Shown here in pieces: positions 32,552-42,382 of a stretch of DNA of 64,000 bases (positions are counted from its first letter, which is position 1; each line of letters starts with the position of its first letter). The stretch covers positions 1 through 64,000 of the forward strand of contig NZ_FQZI01000002.1 of NCBI RefSeq assembly GCF_900142035.1, read 5' to 3'. Under the pieces are notes generated by a model. That model had not been told where the DNA came from. It did not search any database and was given only the letters and a program-made list of their open reading frames with translations. The position numbers and the translations under genes were made by a program. This DNA is from Flavobacterium terrae. Lineage in GTDB: Bacteria; Bacteroidota; Bacteroidia; Flavobacteriales; Flavobacteriaceae.

Positions 32552-35185
32552 TTACATTTTTACAAATCTTTTTGCTTTTTTGATTTCTTTATCAAAAGCT
32601 ATTAAATATACTCCTGATTGTAGTTTAGAAATATCTAATTCATTTTTATCTAATAATCTCTCAAGAACTAAATTTCCATTTAAAGAAAAAACACGAACTG
32701 TATTTCCTATCAAATCTTTTGAGAAATAAATGATTTCTTGAGCTGGATTTGGATAAACTTTAAACTCTACTTCCTCTTGTATTTCTTCTTTTGAATCTAA
32801 AGCAACTTTTGCTCCATTAGCAACTTTAGTAATTCTAATCCAATTAATATTTACACCTGAAGTTTGAATAAATATTCCGAAATTATAAGTACCAGCATTT
32901 ACACTAACAGTGTGAGAGATCGTTTGCCAATTTTGCCATCCTCCTGTGTTAGGAACGTTTAATGTACCTAAAACAATTGAGCCTGCATTCAAATCAGAAG
33001 AAATTTTTGCTCCTGTAACAGCACTAGCTACTCTATATTCTATAAGATATGCTCCAGTTGTAGGGAAGTTTACACTATTGTAAGCCATCCAATCACCTGT
33101 ATCGCAGTAACCCACATTTGAACCACCACCAGTATCAGTAGTTGCTTCTACTTGAATACCATTCATAGAAGAATAGTTTTCTGCTTGAATTACAGTTGAA
33201 TTAACAACCGGCACCAATTTCCAATGTCCGCTAGTTTGATTAACGTTTTCCCATTGTTGTACGTTTCCACCATTAGCAGTACTATATCCAGTAACTTCAA
33301 CTAATTTACCACTATGCTTTGCAATTACTTTAAAATATCCATCCCCAGTAGATACTAAAACAAATTGCTGATTAGGAGTAGCATTATATGGATATTGTTC
33401 TACATTGGCACCATTAGCTGTATTAAAATTATTTATATCCAAAGATTGACCGCTATGGTTTGCAACTATTTTATAAAGTCCGTCACCTAAATGAGTAAAA
33501 GTGAATTTTTGATTATTACCACCATTGTAAGTACCCTGTGCAACGTTTGCTCCATTTGTATTGCTTGATCCCCAAACGTCCATATACAATCCACTATTAC
33601 GATTTTGTAAATAGTATGTTACATTCCCTAAACCTGTATCTCCATTAGGCAAAACTCTCATTGAAGTAACCTTATCATTCCAAGTTGCATTAAAACAAGA
33701 AGAATCTGAGGTTAAAGTGGTAGATGTTCCCGTAAAATTATCGTCCATATATAAAATTACTTTATAACCTTGAGTAACTTTTAATGAAGAAATAACATCA
33801 TTACGAACTCCTTTTGCTTGTAAAGCTGCTAGATTATAATCTCCAACACCAAAACCTCCAGAAAAACCAGTGAAATTACAATCATCATAAGTTGTAATTA
33901 TACCTGTAGTTGATGGTACACTAGGATTTAAAATTCCAACATAACCCCCAAAAGTCGCAATTACCTTTGTTGGTTGTGGTGTATGTAATGATGGAGATAG
34001 ATCTGCAACATCATCATAAGCAAAACCATACGATAAATTATCTAAACTGATTCCAGGTAAATGCCAAAATTTAGCATAATGATTCATTGGGTTTGCTTTG
34101 TAAAAGTTAGGTGCGTCATACCAGTTTTGTTGACCTGGATTAGATGCTGTAACATTTACCATATGTCTATTTATAGCAGCACAAAGTTGAGCTTGAATAA
34201 CAAGATCTAAATCTCCATCAACAAGTCTTCTATCCAGTACACCCTTTCCTTCTAATACTTCTTGAGTTGAAGGTCTATATTGTACTCTACCTGTACGACC
34301 TACGAAACCACCTGATTGTCCTACAACCTCAAGTTGTTCACCTATTACTCTTCCTTTAAAAACACCTGCATCTCCAGCATAAAAAATTAAATCTTGAGTT
34401 TTGTATTTATTCCAAATTGCGTCTACATACGATTTCATATAGTTAGCGTATGCACCAGTTCCTTCAGCAAAAGGTGCCGTTTTTGAAGGTGCCGTAATTT
34501 CACCAGTTGCATCATTTACACAACCTTGAAATTCTGCAGGTACATTTGCTTTAAATGCTGCTACAATTTCGCTTTGAGTTTTGTACTCTCCAACCTTTTT
34601 TTGATAGCCATTTGCTCCAAGTAATTCTAATCCCATTGGATATTTGAATGAGTCTACACGAGTAGGGTTTCCAAAAAAGCCATACTGATTATTAGTTAAC
34701 TCAATCATCTCATACAAAATTCCATTATTGGGATCTGTTGAATTTAAAGGATTGTGTCCTGCATATCCCGATGGAGCCCCACTTGCACCAAAGAAATACA
34801 AGTACATTTGAGATCCTTTTGAAATAAAAACTCTACAACCAGCAATAAGTGGTAACGTAAATGTTTTGTTAGGAATCTCGCTTAATTTCACAAAACAGTT
34901 TGCATATTTCCCGTTTCCTCCAGGACCTAAATTTCCGCCTGGTGTTGGCCCTTGTACAGTATTATAAGAAGAACTCATTGGGAGAACTTGGCTTGTTTTA
35001 GGGTTTACCCATACATGATTCCCTGTTGTATAATCTATCCCTACTACCGCTACATACAATTCGGCGTCAGAAAAAGGAGAATTGTTATTGACAGTAAAAG
35101 GAATAGCTCCTTGTGCAAAACTCATTGAACTCATGCACAGTATTTGTAATACTGCCAGAATTTTAAAATAAAACATTCTTTTCAT
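32552..35185 (-). CDS. GH64 beta-1,3-glucanase with lectin modules and T9SS signal
   Basis: This is an 877-residue secreted enzyme. After the signal peptide (ending SFAQ) lies a GH64 domain (about 27-400: IPFTVNNNSPFSDAELYVAVVG, GCRVFISKGSQMYLYFF, FWHLPGISLDNLSYGFAYDDV, TKVIATFGGY). GH64 enzymes release laminaripentaose from beta-1,3-glucan. Beta/gamma-crystallin repeats (TTYDDCNFTGFSGGFG), a ricin-type trefoil (LYMDVWGSSNTNG), CBM6 (VIQAENYSSMNGIQ) and a T9SS tail (FKVYPNPAQEIIYF to AKRFVKM) follow. The CBM6 and linker are almost identical to those of the next gene. The catalytic Glu and Asp were not mapped. Confidence 0.9.
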   Translation of the reverse strand: MKRMFYFKILAVLQILCMSSMSFAQGAIPFTVNNNSPFSDAELYVAVVGIDYTTGNHVWVNPKTSQVLPMSSSYNTVQGPTPGGNLGPGGNGKYANCFVKLSEIPNKTFTLPLIAGCRVFISKGSQMYLYFFGASGAPSGYAGHNPLNSTDPNNGILYEMIELTNNQYGFFGNPTRVDSFKYPMGLELLGANGYQKKVGEYKTQSEIVAAFKANVPAEFQGCVNDATGEITAPSKTAPFAEGTGAYANYMKSYVDAIWNKYKTQDLIFYAGDAGVFKGRVIGEQLEVVGQSGGFVGRTGRVQYRPSTQEVLEGKGVLDRRLVDGDLDLVIQAQLCAAINRHMVNVTASNPGQQNWYDAPNFYKANPMNHYAKFWHLPGISLDNLSYGFAYDDVADLSPSLHTPQPTKVIATFGGYVGILNPSVPSTTGIITTYDDCNFTGFSGGFGVGDYNLAALQAKGVRNDVISSLKVTQGYKVILYMDDNFTGTSTTLTSDSSCFNATWNDKVTSMRVLPNGDTGLGNVTYYLQNRNSGLYMDVWGSSNTNGANVAQGTYNGGNNQKFTFTHLGDGLYKIVANHSGQSLDINNFNTANGANVEQYPYNATPNQQFVLVSTGDGYFKVIAKHSGKLVEVTGYSTANGGNVQQWENVNQTSGHWKLVPVVNSTVIQAENYSSMNGIQVEATTDTGGGSNVGYCDTGDWMAYNSVNFPTTGAYLIEYRVASAVTGAKISSDLNAGSIVLGTLNVPNTGGWQNWQTISHTVSVNAGTYNFGIFIQTSGVNINWIRITKVANGAKVALDSKEEIQEEVEFKVYPNPAQEIIYFSKDLIGNTVRVFSLNGNLVLERLLDKNELDISKLQSGVYLIAFDKEIKKAKRFVKM

Positions 35186-35235
35186 AATTTTTAGTTTTGG
35201 TTTATTTGTTAATTGGTATTTGAATTTATTTTAGC

Positions 35236-37530
35236 TTATTTAAATTGAAAATCTTTTTCTAAAACATCCAAAGAATTTGTCCCCACAAATACTTTGAAAT
35301 CTCCTTGTTCTGCTTCCCATTTAGCGTTGGCAGTATAATATTCTATCATTTTCTCATCAATAACGAAATCGACTCTTTTAGATTGATTAGGCTCTAACTC
35401 TATCATTTCGAAACCTTTTAATTCTTTTACAGGTCGAGTAAAGCTTCCTACCATATCTCTTATATATAATTGAACTACTTCTTTCCCTTTGGTCTTTCCT
35501 GTGTTTTTAACCTCAACAGAAACTTCTATTTTTCCATCTTTAGAAAATGAATTTGAGCTTAATTTTAAATTTGAATATTCAAATTTCGTGTAACTTAACC
35601 CGTAGCCAAAAGGATATAAAGGTGTGTTAGGCTGATCAATATAGTGCGACCAAAAAACACTTTCAGGCTCGTTCATGACAGGTCTTCCCGTGTTTTTATA
35701 ATTATAATAAATTGGAAGTTGTCCTATACTTCTTGGAAACGTCATAGGTAGTTTACCACTTGGATTATAATCCCCATATAATACTTGAGCAATTGCATTT
35801 CCAGCTTGAGATCCTAAATGCCATGCTTCTACAATTGCTGGAATATGTTTATCAGCCCATGGAATGGCTAAAGGTCTTCCGTTGTTTAAAACTAATACGA
35901 TATTAGGATTTACTTTATAGACTTCTTCCAATAATTCTTGTTGTACACCTGGTAATGTAATATCAGTTCTACTTCTACCTTCACCAGATTGTAAGCCGTG
36001 TTCTCCTAGAACCATAATTACAACATCTGCATTTTTAGCATTTTGGATGGCTTCAGGGAAACCGCTTTTATCTGTGGTATTAATTTTAGTCTCCCAGACA
36101 AATTGTGTTCTACCTACTGCTACATCTGCTCCTTTTGTATATGTAATTTGATTTCCAGTATACTTTTTTAAACCTTCAAGAACAGAAACGGCAGTTTCGT
36201 CATCAGCGCCTATTCTCCAACTTCCAAGCGGACTAGTCTTGTCATTTGCCAAAGCCCCAATTACTGCAATTTTTTTACCTTCTTTAGCTAATGGTAGTAA
36301 TTGATTTTGATTTTTCAATAAAACGATTGACTTCTTTGCTATATCTAAAACATCATCGTGAAATTGAGCTTTACCAATAGTTTCTCTCTCACGTTGCTCA
36401 TCGCAATATTTGTATGGATTTTCAAATAAACCCATTTCAAATTTTACTCTTAAAATTCTTTTTACAGCTTCATTAATTACTGACTCTTTTACTTTGCCTT
36501 CTCTAACAGATTTAGCCAGATTTTCTACATAAGCATATGATTCCATATCCATATCAGAACCTGCATTTGATGCTATTTCAGAAGCATGCTTACTGTCTTT
36601 TGCATAGCCATGTGCAATCATTTCATTGATAGAACCCCAGTCAGAAACTACAAAACCATCAAACTTCCAATCTCCTTTTAAAATATCTCTCTGTAAAAAA
36701 GAATTTCCAGTAGCAGGAATTCCATTTAGTTCATTAAAAGAATTCATAAATGTTTTTACATTAGCTTCCACTGTAGCTTTAAAAGGAGGAAGAATAATAT
36801 TTTGTAATATTTCTTCACTTACCGTTACTGTGTTATAATCTCTGCCTGATTCTGCAAATCCATAACCCGCAAAATGTTTAGTACATGCTATAACATTTTT
36901 ATTGGATGTCAAATCTCCTTGAAAACCTTTTACTCTTGCAATTGCAATCTTACTCCCTAAATAAGGATCTTCGCCAGCACCCTCCATCACTCTCCCCCAT
37001 CGGGCATCTCTAGTTATGTCTACCATTGGAGCAAATGTCCAGTTGATTCCTGTTGAAGAAGCTTCCTCTGCAGCGATTTGAGCTGATTTTTCTATAGCCT
37101 CTAAATCCCAACTAGCAGCTTCGGCTAATGGAATAGGACTAATTGTTTTGTAGCCATGAACAACATCAAATCCAAAAAGTAAAGGAATATGTAAACGTGT
37201 TTCTTCAACTGCAATTTTTTGAAGTGCTTTGACTTCCTTAACTCCTTTTACATTTAGCATTGCTCCAACTAATCCCTTTTTTAAATTCTCATATTTTTGG
37301 ACTGCTTGTCCATTTTTTGGTACAGGGCCAGTTGCATCAAAAAAACCATTATACTGATTCATTTGACCTATTTTTTCTTCTAAAGTCATCAAACTTAAAA
37401 GAGAATCAACCCTTTTATCAAGGTTATTCGTATTTTGATTATTTGTGCTGAGAGTATTTTTAGTAGAATTACAATTATACAAAAGCAAAGCACCTATAAA
37501 CAACCCATATTTAAGTTGGTTAAAATTCAT
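35236..37530 (-). CDS. bglX: GH3 beta-glucosidase lipoprotein
   Basis: This 764-residue exo-acting glycoside hydrolase has a lipoprotein signal (LKYGLFIGALLLYNC). The GH3 N-domain has FAPMVDITRDARWGRVMEGAGEDPYLG and the nucleophile Asp in GFVVSDWGS. The GH3 C-domain (AVIGALANDKTSPLGSWR, VIMVLGEHGLQSGEGRSRTDITLPG) and the C-terminal fibronectin-III-like domain (GKTKGKEVVQLYIRDMVGS) are present. Length matches periplasmic BglX. In this PUL it would cut laminari-oligosaccharides to glucose. It lies between GH16 (upstream) and GH64. Confidence 0.94.
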   Translation of the reverse strand: MNFNQLKYGLFIGALLLYNCNSTKNTLSTNNQNTNNLDKRVDSLLSLMTLEEKIGQMNQYNGFFDATGPVPKNGQAVQKYENLKKGLVGAMLNVKGVKEVKALQKIAVEETRLHIPLLFGFDVVHGYKTISPIPLAEAASWDLEAIEKSAQIAAEEASSTGINWTFAPMVDITRDARWGRVMEGAGEDPYLGSKIAIARVKGFQGDLTSNKNVIACTKHFAGYGFAESGRDYNTVTVSEEILQNIILPPFKATVEANVKTFMNSFNELNGIPATGNSFLQRDILKGDWKFDGFVVSDWGSINEMIAHGYAKDSKHASEIASNAGSDMDMESYAYVENLAKSVREGKVKESVINEAVKRILRVKFEMGLFENPYKYCDEQRERETIGKAQFHDDVLDIAKKSIVLLKNQNQLLPLAKEGKKIAVIGALANDKTSPLGSWRIGADDETAVSVLEGLKKYTGNQITYTKGADVAVGRTQFVWETKINTTDKSGFPEAIQNAKNADVVIMVLGEHGLQSGEGRSRTDITLPGVQQELLEEVYKVNPNIVLVLNNGRPLAIPWADKHIPAIVEAWHLGSQAGNAIAQVLYGDYNPSGKLPMTFPRSIGQLPIYYNYKNTGRPVMNEPESVFWSHYIDQPNTPLYPFGYGLSYTKFEYSNLKLSSNSFSKDGKIEVSVEVKNTGKTKGKEVVQLYIRDMVGSFTRPVKELKGFEMIELEPNQSKRVDFVIDEKMIEYYTANAKWEAEQGDFKVFVGTNSLDVLEKDFQFK

Positions 37531-37627
37531 TTATTAGGTATTTTTTTAGGTATAACCCAACCTCAAAGAGATTAGAAAAAAACTAATCTCTTTGCAACTG
37601 GTTGAGAAACAAATTGAATGAAAAATG

Positions 37628-39283
37628 TTATTGATAGACTTTTACATAATCTATTTCATAAGTAGATTGAGTAAAACTAGGGTCGATAGCTCCTCCAAAA
37701 TTACCTCCCATTGCAAAGTTTAAAAGCAAAAAGAAGTTTTGATTGAACGGAGTGCTAGCAGTGTTAGCAAACGTATGGAACTGAACGTTATCTATATAAA
37801 ATTTAATAACGGTATCTGTCCAAACCATTGAATATTCGTGAAAAGCGGATGATGCAGTTGCATTTGTTGTATTTCCAGAAACACCATTACCACCAAAATG
37901 ACCGGGATAATGTAATGTACTAAATACAGTATTTTGCTGATTACCCACATGCTCCATTATATCAATTTCTCCACAATCAGGCCAAGGTACAGAAGTAATA
38001 TTACTACCTAACATCCATAATGCAGGCCATGTACCTCCACCAGTAGGCAATTTTGCACGCATAACAACTTTCCCATATTTAAAATCAAATTTTCCTTGAG
38101 TTTTTAAACGAGCAGAAGTAAATGGTGAACCATTAAAATTTTCTCTAATTGCAGTAATTTTTAAAGTACCTCCAGAAATTGAAACATTGTTTGAATTAGT
38201 TGTATAATATTGTTGCTCTTGATTACCCCAACCATCATTATTGGGGCCTCTGCCTGTTTCTAAAACCCATTTACTGGCATCTGGAGCGCCGTCTACATTA
38301 AATTCATCCTGCCAAACTAAATTAGTAAAATCAGCACCTTGACTTGGCGGGGAAGTTGTAAATATATGATACCATGCAATAGCATTATCATTACCCATTA
38401 CAGCTCTAACCACCATTCTATTATCTGTAATTGATAATATTTCATATTTTGATTGGCCTATATAATACCCCATAAATCCACCATCTGAAAAAGTCATTGT
38501 TGTACCTCTTGTAGCTGTGGGATTTGTTGTTGACAAAACAGAATCAGAAGGACCTAATAAAACTGTTTTAGTTCCTGAAGTATTATAATCATAACATCCA
38601 TCACTTGTTGATGTTGCTCCAACAACACTATTATATCCTACATTAAAGAAGGTTTTACCTTGATTGTTTAATGTGTATCTTAAATTGTTACCATCTTTAA
38701 CAAATGTTAATTCATTATCATACAAACAGCTACTTTCAGGGGAATTTGCTTTTTCAAAAGGAGCAGCCGCATACCAAATAGGCGTCCCGTTTTGTGCAGG
38801 ATTATCATTATTAGGCCCAACACCTAAATGTCCTGCTTCTGCTGCAGCCCAGTACCATTTTTTAGTACCTCCACCTGTTAAAAATTGAAATGCTTCATCA
38901 TCAGAAAAATCACTTTGTACTGTAACTTCTATAGTTTTTGTAGTTGAAGCTCCTCCTGTCCCACTAGCTAAAACTGTTACTTGATAAGTATTGACACCTG
39001 TGTTAGTAAATCTTTTTTGGAATTTACCACTTTGAGTGCTTTGTGAACTACCGTCACTAAAAATATATTTATAGTTTAAAGATTTACTTGCGGTAGCCGT
39101 AAAATTAACCAATCCAGATCCATCTCCATTAGGATGAGCTCCATCTTGACCAATAATTTCTGCTACAATATTTAAATTTTCAGGAGTGTTTATTGAACCA
39201 AAAGTGTGATCATCATCCTGACAAGCCGTAATAATTAGTAACGAAGAAATAGCTACTAAAAAAGTATATATATAATTTTTCAT
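37628..39283 (-). CDS. GH16 laminarinase lipoprotein
   Basis: This 551-residue lipoprotein (signal ending SSLLIITAC) has a PKD-like domain (about 40-125), a linker domain with a Trp-rich segment (GGGTKKWYWAAAEAGHLGVG) and a C-terminal GH16 domain (about 315-551). The catalytic signature is EIDIMEH (nucleophile and acid Glu). WGNQEQQYYT, GGTWPALWMLG and the final STYEIDYVKVYQ match GH16_3 endo-1,3-beta-glucanases, hence laminarin as likely substrate. It starts five bases after the stop of the binding protein gene, in the same transcript. Confidence 0.94.
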   Translation of the reverse strand: MKNYIYTFLVAISSLLIITACQDDDHTFGSINTPENLNIVAEIIGQDGAHPNGDGSGLVNFTATASKSLNYKYIFSDGSSQSTQSGKFQKRFTNTGVNTYQVTVLASGTGGASTTKTIEVTVQSDFSDDEAFQFLTGGGTKKWYWAAAEAGHLGVGPNNDNPAQNGTPIWYAAAPFEKANSPESSCLYDNELTFVKDGNNLRYTLNNQGKTFFNVGYNSVVGATSTSDGCYDYNTSGTKTVLLGPSDSVLSTTNPTATRGTTMTFSDGGFMGYYIGQSKYEILSITDNRMVVRAVMGNDNAIAWYHIFTTSPPSQGADFTNLVWQDEFNVDGAPDASKWVLETGRGPNNDGWGNQEQQYYTTNSNNVSISGGTLKITAIRENFNGSPFTSARLKTQGKFDFKYGKVVMRAKLPTGGGTWPALWMLGSNITSVPWPDCGEIDIMEHVGNQQNTVFSTLHYPGHFGGNGVSGNTTNATASSAFHEYSMVWTDTVIKFYIDNVQFHTFANTASTPFNQNFFLLLNFAMGGNFGGAIDPSFTQSTYEIDYVKVYQ

Positions 39284-39288
39284 AATTT

Positions 39289-40842
39289 CTAATTTGAAAG
39301 TTTTAAATCATCAAAATAATAGTTTTCACCAGTGCCAGAAGTTCCGAAGTTAAAAAACAACACTATTCTTTGGTAATTATTGGAACTTTCAACCCCTGAA
39401 AAATCAAATGTTAGTTCTTCCCAACCGTTAGCAATTGTTGTATTAGCAGTCCGCTCAACATTTATAGATCCATTACCTAGATTCTCAAGTTTTAATAAAA
39501 CTGGTATTCCAGATTGTGGGGACCAAACTTTAATTTTTATTTTTTGAAGATTAGTAAAATCAATTGGATCTGCCAAATCAATAAATGAGCCCGCCCAAGT
39601 TTCCGTTCCACTAGGTTTGTTAAATTGTGCCACTTTTGCACTAACGTTTATACCTGAAACTGATGGATTATTAATCACTCCTGTTCCCGCTCCTCCAAAG
39701 TTTGAAAATGTATAGGTCAAAGAGTTGTCTTCAAAAGTTAATGGGAATTCTATTTGACTATTTGAGTTTGTTTGTTTGATATCGTCAAAATAATAGTTGG
39801 CTCCATTACCAGGATTTCCAAAATCATAGAAAATAACAATTTTTTGATATGAATTTGTTGTATTAATAGGTGTAAAATCAAAAACTAGTGTTTCCCATGC
39901 ATTAGCAACAGTAGTTGGTACATCAACTTCATAGTTAATATTTGAATCTGTAAGATTTTCCAATTTCATTTTGATCACTGCTCCAACAACTGGTGAATAA
40001 GATCTAATTCTTATCTTTTTTAACGTTGTAAAATCAATTGGTTCATCTAGTTGTAATAAAGAACCAGCCCAAACTTCTGAACCCGATGCTTTTTGTAATC
40101 TTGCCACTTTTGAACTTGGATTACTTGTAGTTACAGCTGGATTATTAACCACCGTCGAAGTTGCACCCCCAAAGTTTACAAAATCATAGTTTAATATTGA
40201 TGAATCAAAATTTATAGGCAATAACAATGGATTGAAAATATTTATCTGTTGAGTAGTTTCTGAGGTAGCTACTCCTCCACTGTGTGCTACGACTCTTAAT
40301 GTATAAGTACCAATACTAGCATAAACATGAGAAATAGTTTGACCTTCATTAAATTGCTGAGGTACTTCATTTGGAACATCTCCAAAGTATACATCAAAAT
40401 AAGTTTCAAAATTTGCTTTAGCAGTAACGTTAAGCTTAAAAGGATTACCAGGCTCTTTTTCTGCAGTAACTAATAAATCCGTAGGTGCAACAAAAGTAAC
40501 TGTTAATGGTTGTGTATATTCAACTGTTTTACCATTTAAATTAGTTGCAATGATTTTTACATTATACTGACCTTCAGGATAAGTATGTTCTGCTGTGCCT
40601 CCTGGAGCTATCATTTGATTCGTATTTGAAGCGTCACCAAAAAAGACTTGGTAAGAACTAACTCCTTCTCCATTAGGTCTAATTGTTACCTTTCCTGTAT
40701 TATCATTAGTAATTAAAAACAATGCAGAAATATTACTTGGATCTTTTGCAGAATTAAGATAATCGAAATTATCTTCATCCTGAGAGCAACCTGCAAAGGC
40801 TGCAATCAAAATGATGTAAAGTATATATTTAATTTTTTTCAT
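39289..40842 (-). CDS. Surface glycan-binding lipoprotein with duplicated domain
   Basis: This 517-residue lipoprotein (signal MKKIKYILYIILIAAFAGC) has two N-terminal PKD-like domains (about 35-205) and two homologous C-terminal domains of about 150 residues, each with NFGGA, KVA..K.SG.E.WAGS, DFT.L.KI and NYYFDD blocks (about 209-360 and 368-517). No catalytic residues are recognised. Its place right after susD, the SGBP position, and the paired beta-sandwich domains suggest it binds beta-1,3-glucan at the cell surface. The duplicated domain looks like a carbohydrate-binding module; its family is not assigned. Confidence 0.85.
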   Translation of the reverse strand: MKKIKYILYIILIAAFAGCSQDEDNFDYLNSAKDPSNISALFLITNDNTGKVTIRPNGEGVSSYQVFFGDASNTNQMIAPGGTAEHTYPEGQYNVKIIATNLNGKTVEYTQPLTVTFVAPTDLLVTAEKEPGNPFKLNVTAKANFETYFDVYFGDVPNEVPQQFNEGQTISHVYASIGTYTLRVVAHSGGVATSETTQQINIFNPLLLPINFDSSILNYDFVNFGGATSTVVNNPAVTTSNPSSKVARLQKASGSEVWAGSLLQLDEPIDFTTLKKIRIRSYSPVVGAVIKMKLENLTDSNINYEVDVPTTVANAWETLVFDFTPINTTNSYQKIVIFYDFGNPGNGANYYFDDIKQTNSNSQIEFPLTFEDNSLTYTFSNFGGAGTGVINNPSVSGINVSAKVAQFNKPSGTETWAGSFIDLADPIDFTNLQKIKIKVWSPQSGIPVLLKLENLGNGSINVERTANTTIANGWEELTFDFSGVESSNNYQRIVLFFNFGTSGTGENYYFDDLKLSN

Positions 40843-40897
40843 ATGCTTATATTTTAAATATTCAATAGTTTATAACTAAAGATTACAATTCGATTTA

Positions 40898-42382
40898 TTA
40901 ATATCCTTGATTTTGACTCCAATTTCCGGCTGCAAATTGAATTTCTTCTATTGGTATAGGGAACACTTCGTTTTTATTAGCCATAAACCCTGGAATTGTT
41001 CCAGCAGCCTTTCCTGTTCTTACTAAATCAAAGAAACGATGCCCTTCTCCCATTAATTCTGCTCTACGCTCTGCCCAAATAATATCTGTAAGTGCAGCAC
41101 CTGTTGCATTTATATCGTGATTTGTATCTCCAAAAGCTCTTCTACGAACTTGATTTAAATACAAACGAGCTCTACCATCATCAATATTACCTCTATTGTA
41201 TGCTTCGGCTGCCATTAATAAAACATCTGCATAACGTATAGATCTGTAATTATTTGGGTTTGTTAAATTTTGATCTCCAATATTTGAATCTCCTTTTCTA
41301 GGCAAATATTTTCTATTAAAATAACCTGTATGCTTATATCCTTGACCATATGTTGCATTATTTGCAGCAGCAAAAGCTACAATATCTAAAATAGCAACAT
41401 CACGTCTTCTATCACCAGGCTCATAAGAATTGTAAGCTTCACTAGTGGGAATATTAAAACTATAACCGCTATCAAATAATGGTCCGTTAAAATTTCTAAT
41501 TCCATTAAAGCCTACAGCTACATTTCCTTCACTACATTGCAAGCATTCGAATCCAGCTCCTTGAGTATCTGTGTATTGTATTTCGAATACCGATTCTGCA
41601 TTATTTTCATTATCGTTTTCAAAAATTGTTGCATAATCTGACACTAATGAATAATTACCATCATTTATAACATTATCCAATACATTTGCAGCTTGTTGAT
41701 ATTTATTTTGATAAAGGTAAATTTTACCCAATAATGCTTGAGCAGCTCCTTTAGTTGCTCTTCCTACTTGTGGAGCATTCACATTTAAATTGTTTATCGC
41801 ATACATTAAATCAGCTTCTATTGAAGCATATACATCTGCAACAGAAGACCTTGGAATTGTTTTTTCATCTCCTAATTTGAATCTAACATCTCCTTTTAAA
41901 GGAATTCCACCAAACCACTTAACCAATTCAAATTGATAATAAGCTCTTAGAAATCTTGTCTCTGCAATGATTTGATTTTTACCAGTAAAATCTATTTTAT
42001 CTTTAAATTCTAAGATATAATTACAACGCTGAACACCTGCAAACATCCAATCCCAAATATTTTTCACATTACTATTAACAGAAGTATGTGACATTTCATC
42101 TACTTGCTGAAAACCTATGACATCTGTTGCACTTTCTCCTCCTGACAATGTGTTATCTGATGCAATTTCTCCTAATAATACATTTACATAACTCGAATGA
42201 AGCATATCATAAGCAGCAACAAGTGCATTATAATAATCTTTATCAGAGTTAAAATAATTTTCAGAATCTATAGAAAAAGGAGCTTCTTCATTAATAAATT
42301 CGTCAGAACATGATACAGTAGCAGTAATCACTAATAGTATCAGAAAAAATGATATAATATTTTTTTTCATTTCAATTTGCAT
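40898..42382 (-). CDS. SusD/RagB family outer membrane lipoprotein
   Basis: This 494-residue surface lipoprotein caps a SusC channel and binds glycans. The lipobox is ITATVSC. SusD features include FLRAYYQFELVKWFGGIPL, TPR-like helices (GAAQALLGKIYLYQNKYQQAANVL), RSIRYADVLLMAAEAYNRG and the C-terminal WAERRAELMGEGHRFFDLVRTGKA. It overlaps susC by one base (TAATG), so translation is coupled. The first Met may be at 42370. Its glucan specificity is inferred from the neighbouring enzymes. Confidence 0.95.
   Translation of the reverse strand: MQIEMKKNIISFFLILLVITATVSCSDEFINEEAPFSIDSENYFNSDKDYYNALVAAYDMLHSSYVNVLLGEIASDNTLSGGESATDVIGFQQVDEMSHTSVNSNVKNIWDWMFAGVQRCNYILEFKDKIDFTGKNQIIAETRFLRAYYQFELVKWFGGIPLKGDVRFKLGDEKTIPRSSVADVYASIEADLMYAINNLNVNAPQVGRATKGAAQALLGKIYLYQNKYQQAANVLDNVINDGNYSLVSDYATIFENDNENNAESVFEIQYTDTQGAGFECLQCSEGNVAVGFNGIRNFNGPLFDSGYSFNIPTSEAYNSYEPGDRRRDVAILDIVAFAAANNATYGQGYKHTGYFNRKYLPRKGDSNIGDQNLTNPNNYRSIRYADVLLMAAEAYNRGNIDDGRARLYLNQVRRRAFGDTNHDINATGAALTDIIWAERRAELMGEGHRFFDLVRTGKAAGTIPGFMANKNEVFPIPIEEIQFAAGNWSQNQGY

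Noticed and set aside
29618-35185. A single fused gene with a frameshift
   Set aside because: The two proteins share modules, but each has its own signal peptide, catalytic domain and T9SS tail, and a terminator-like hairpin lies between them.
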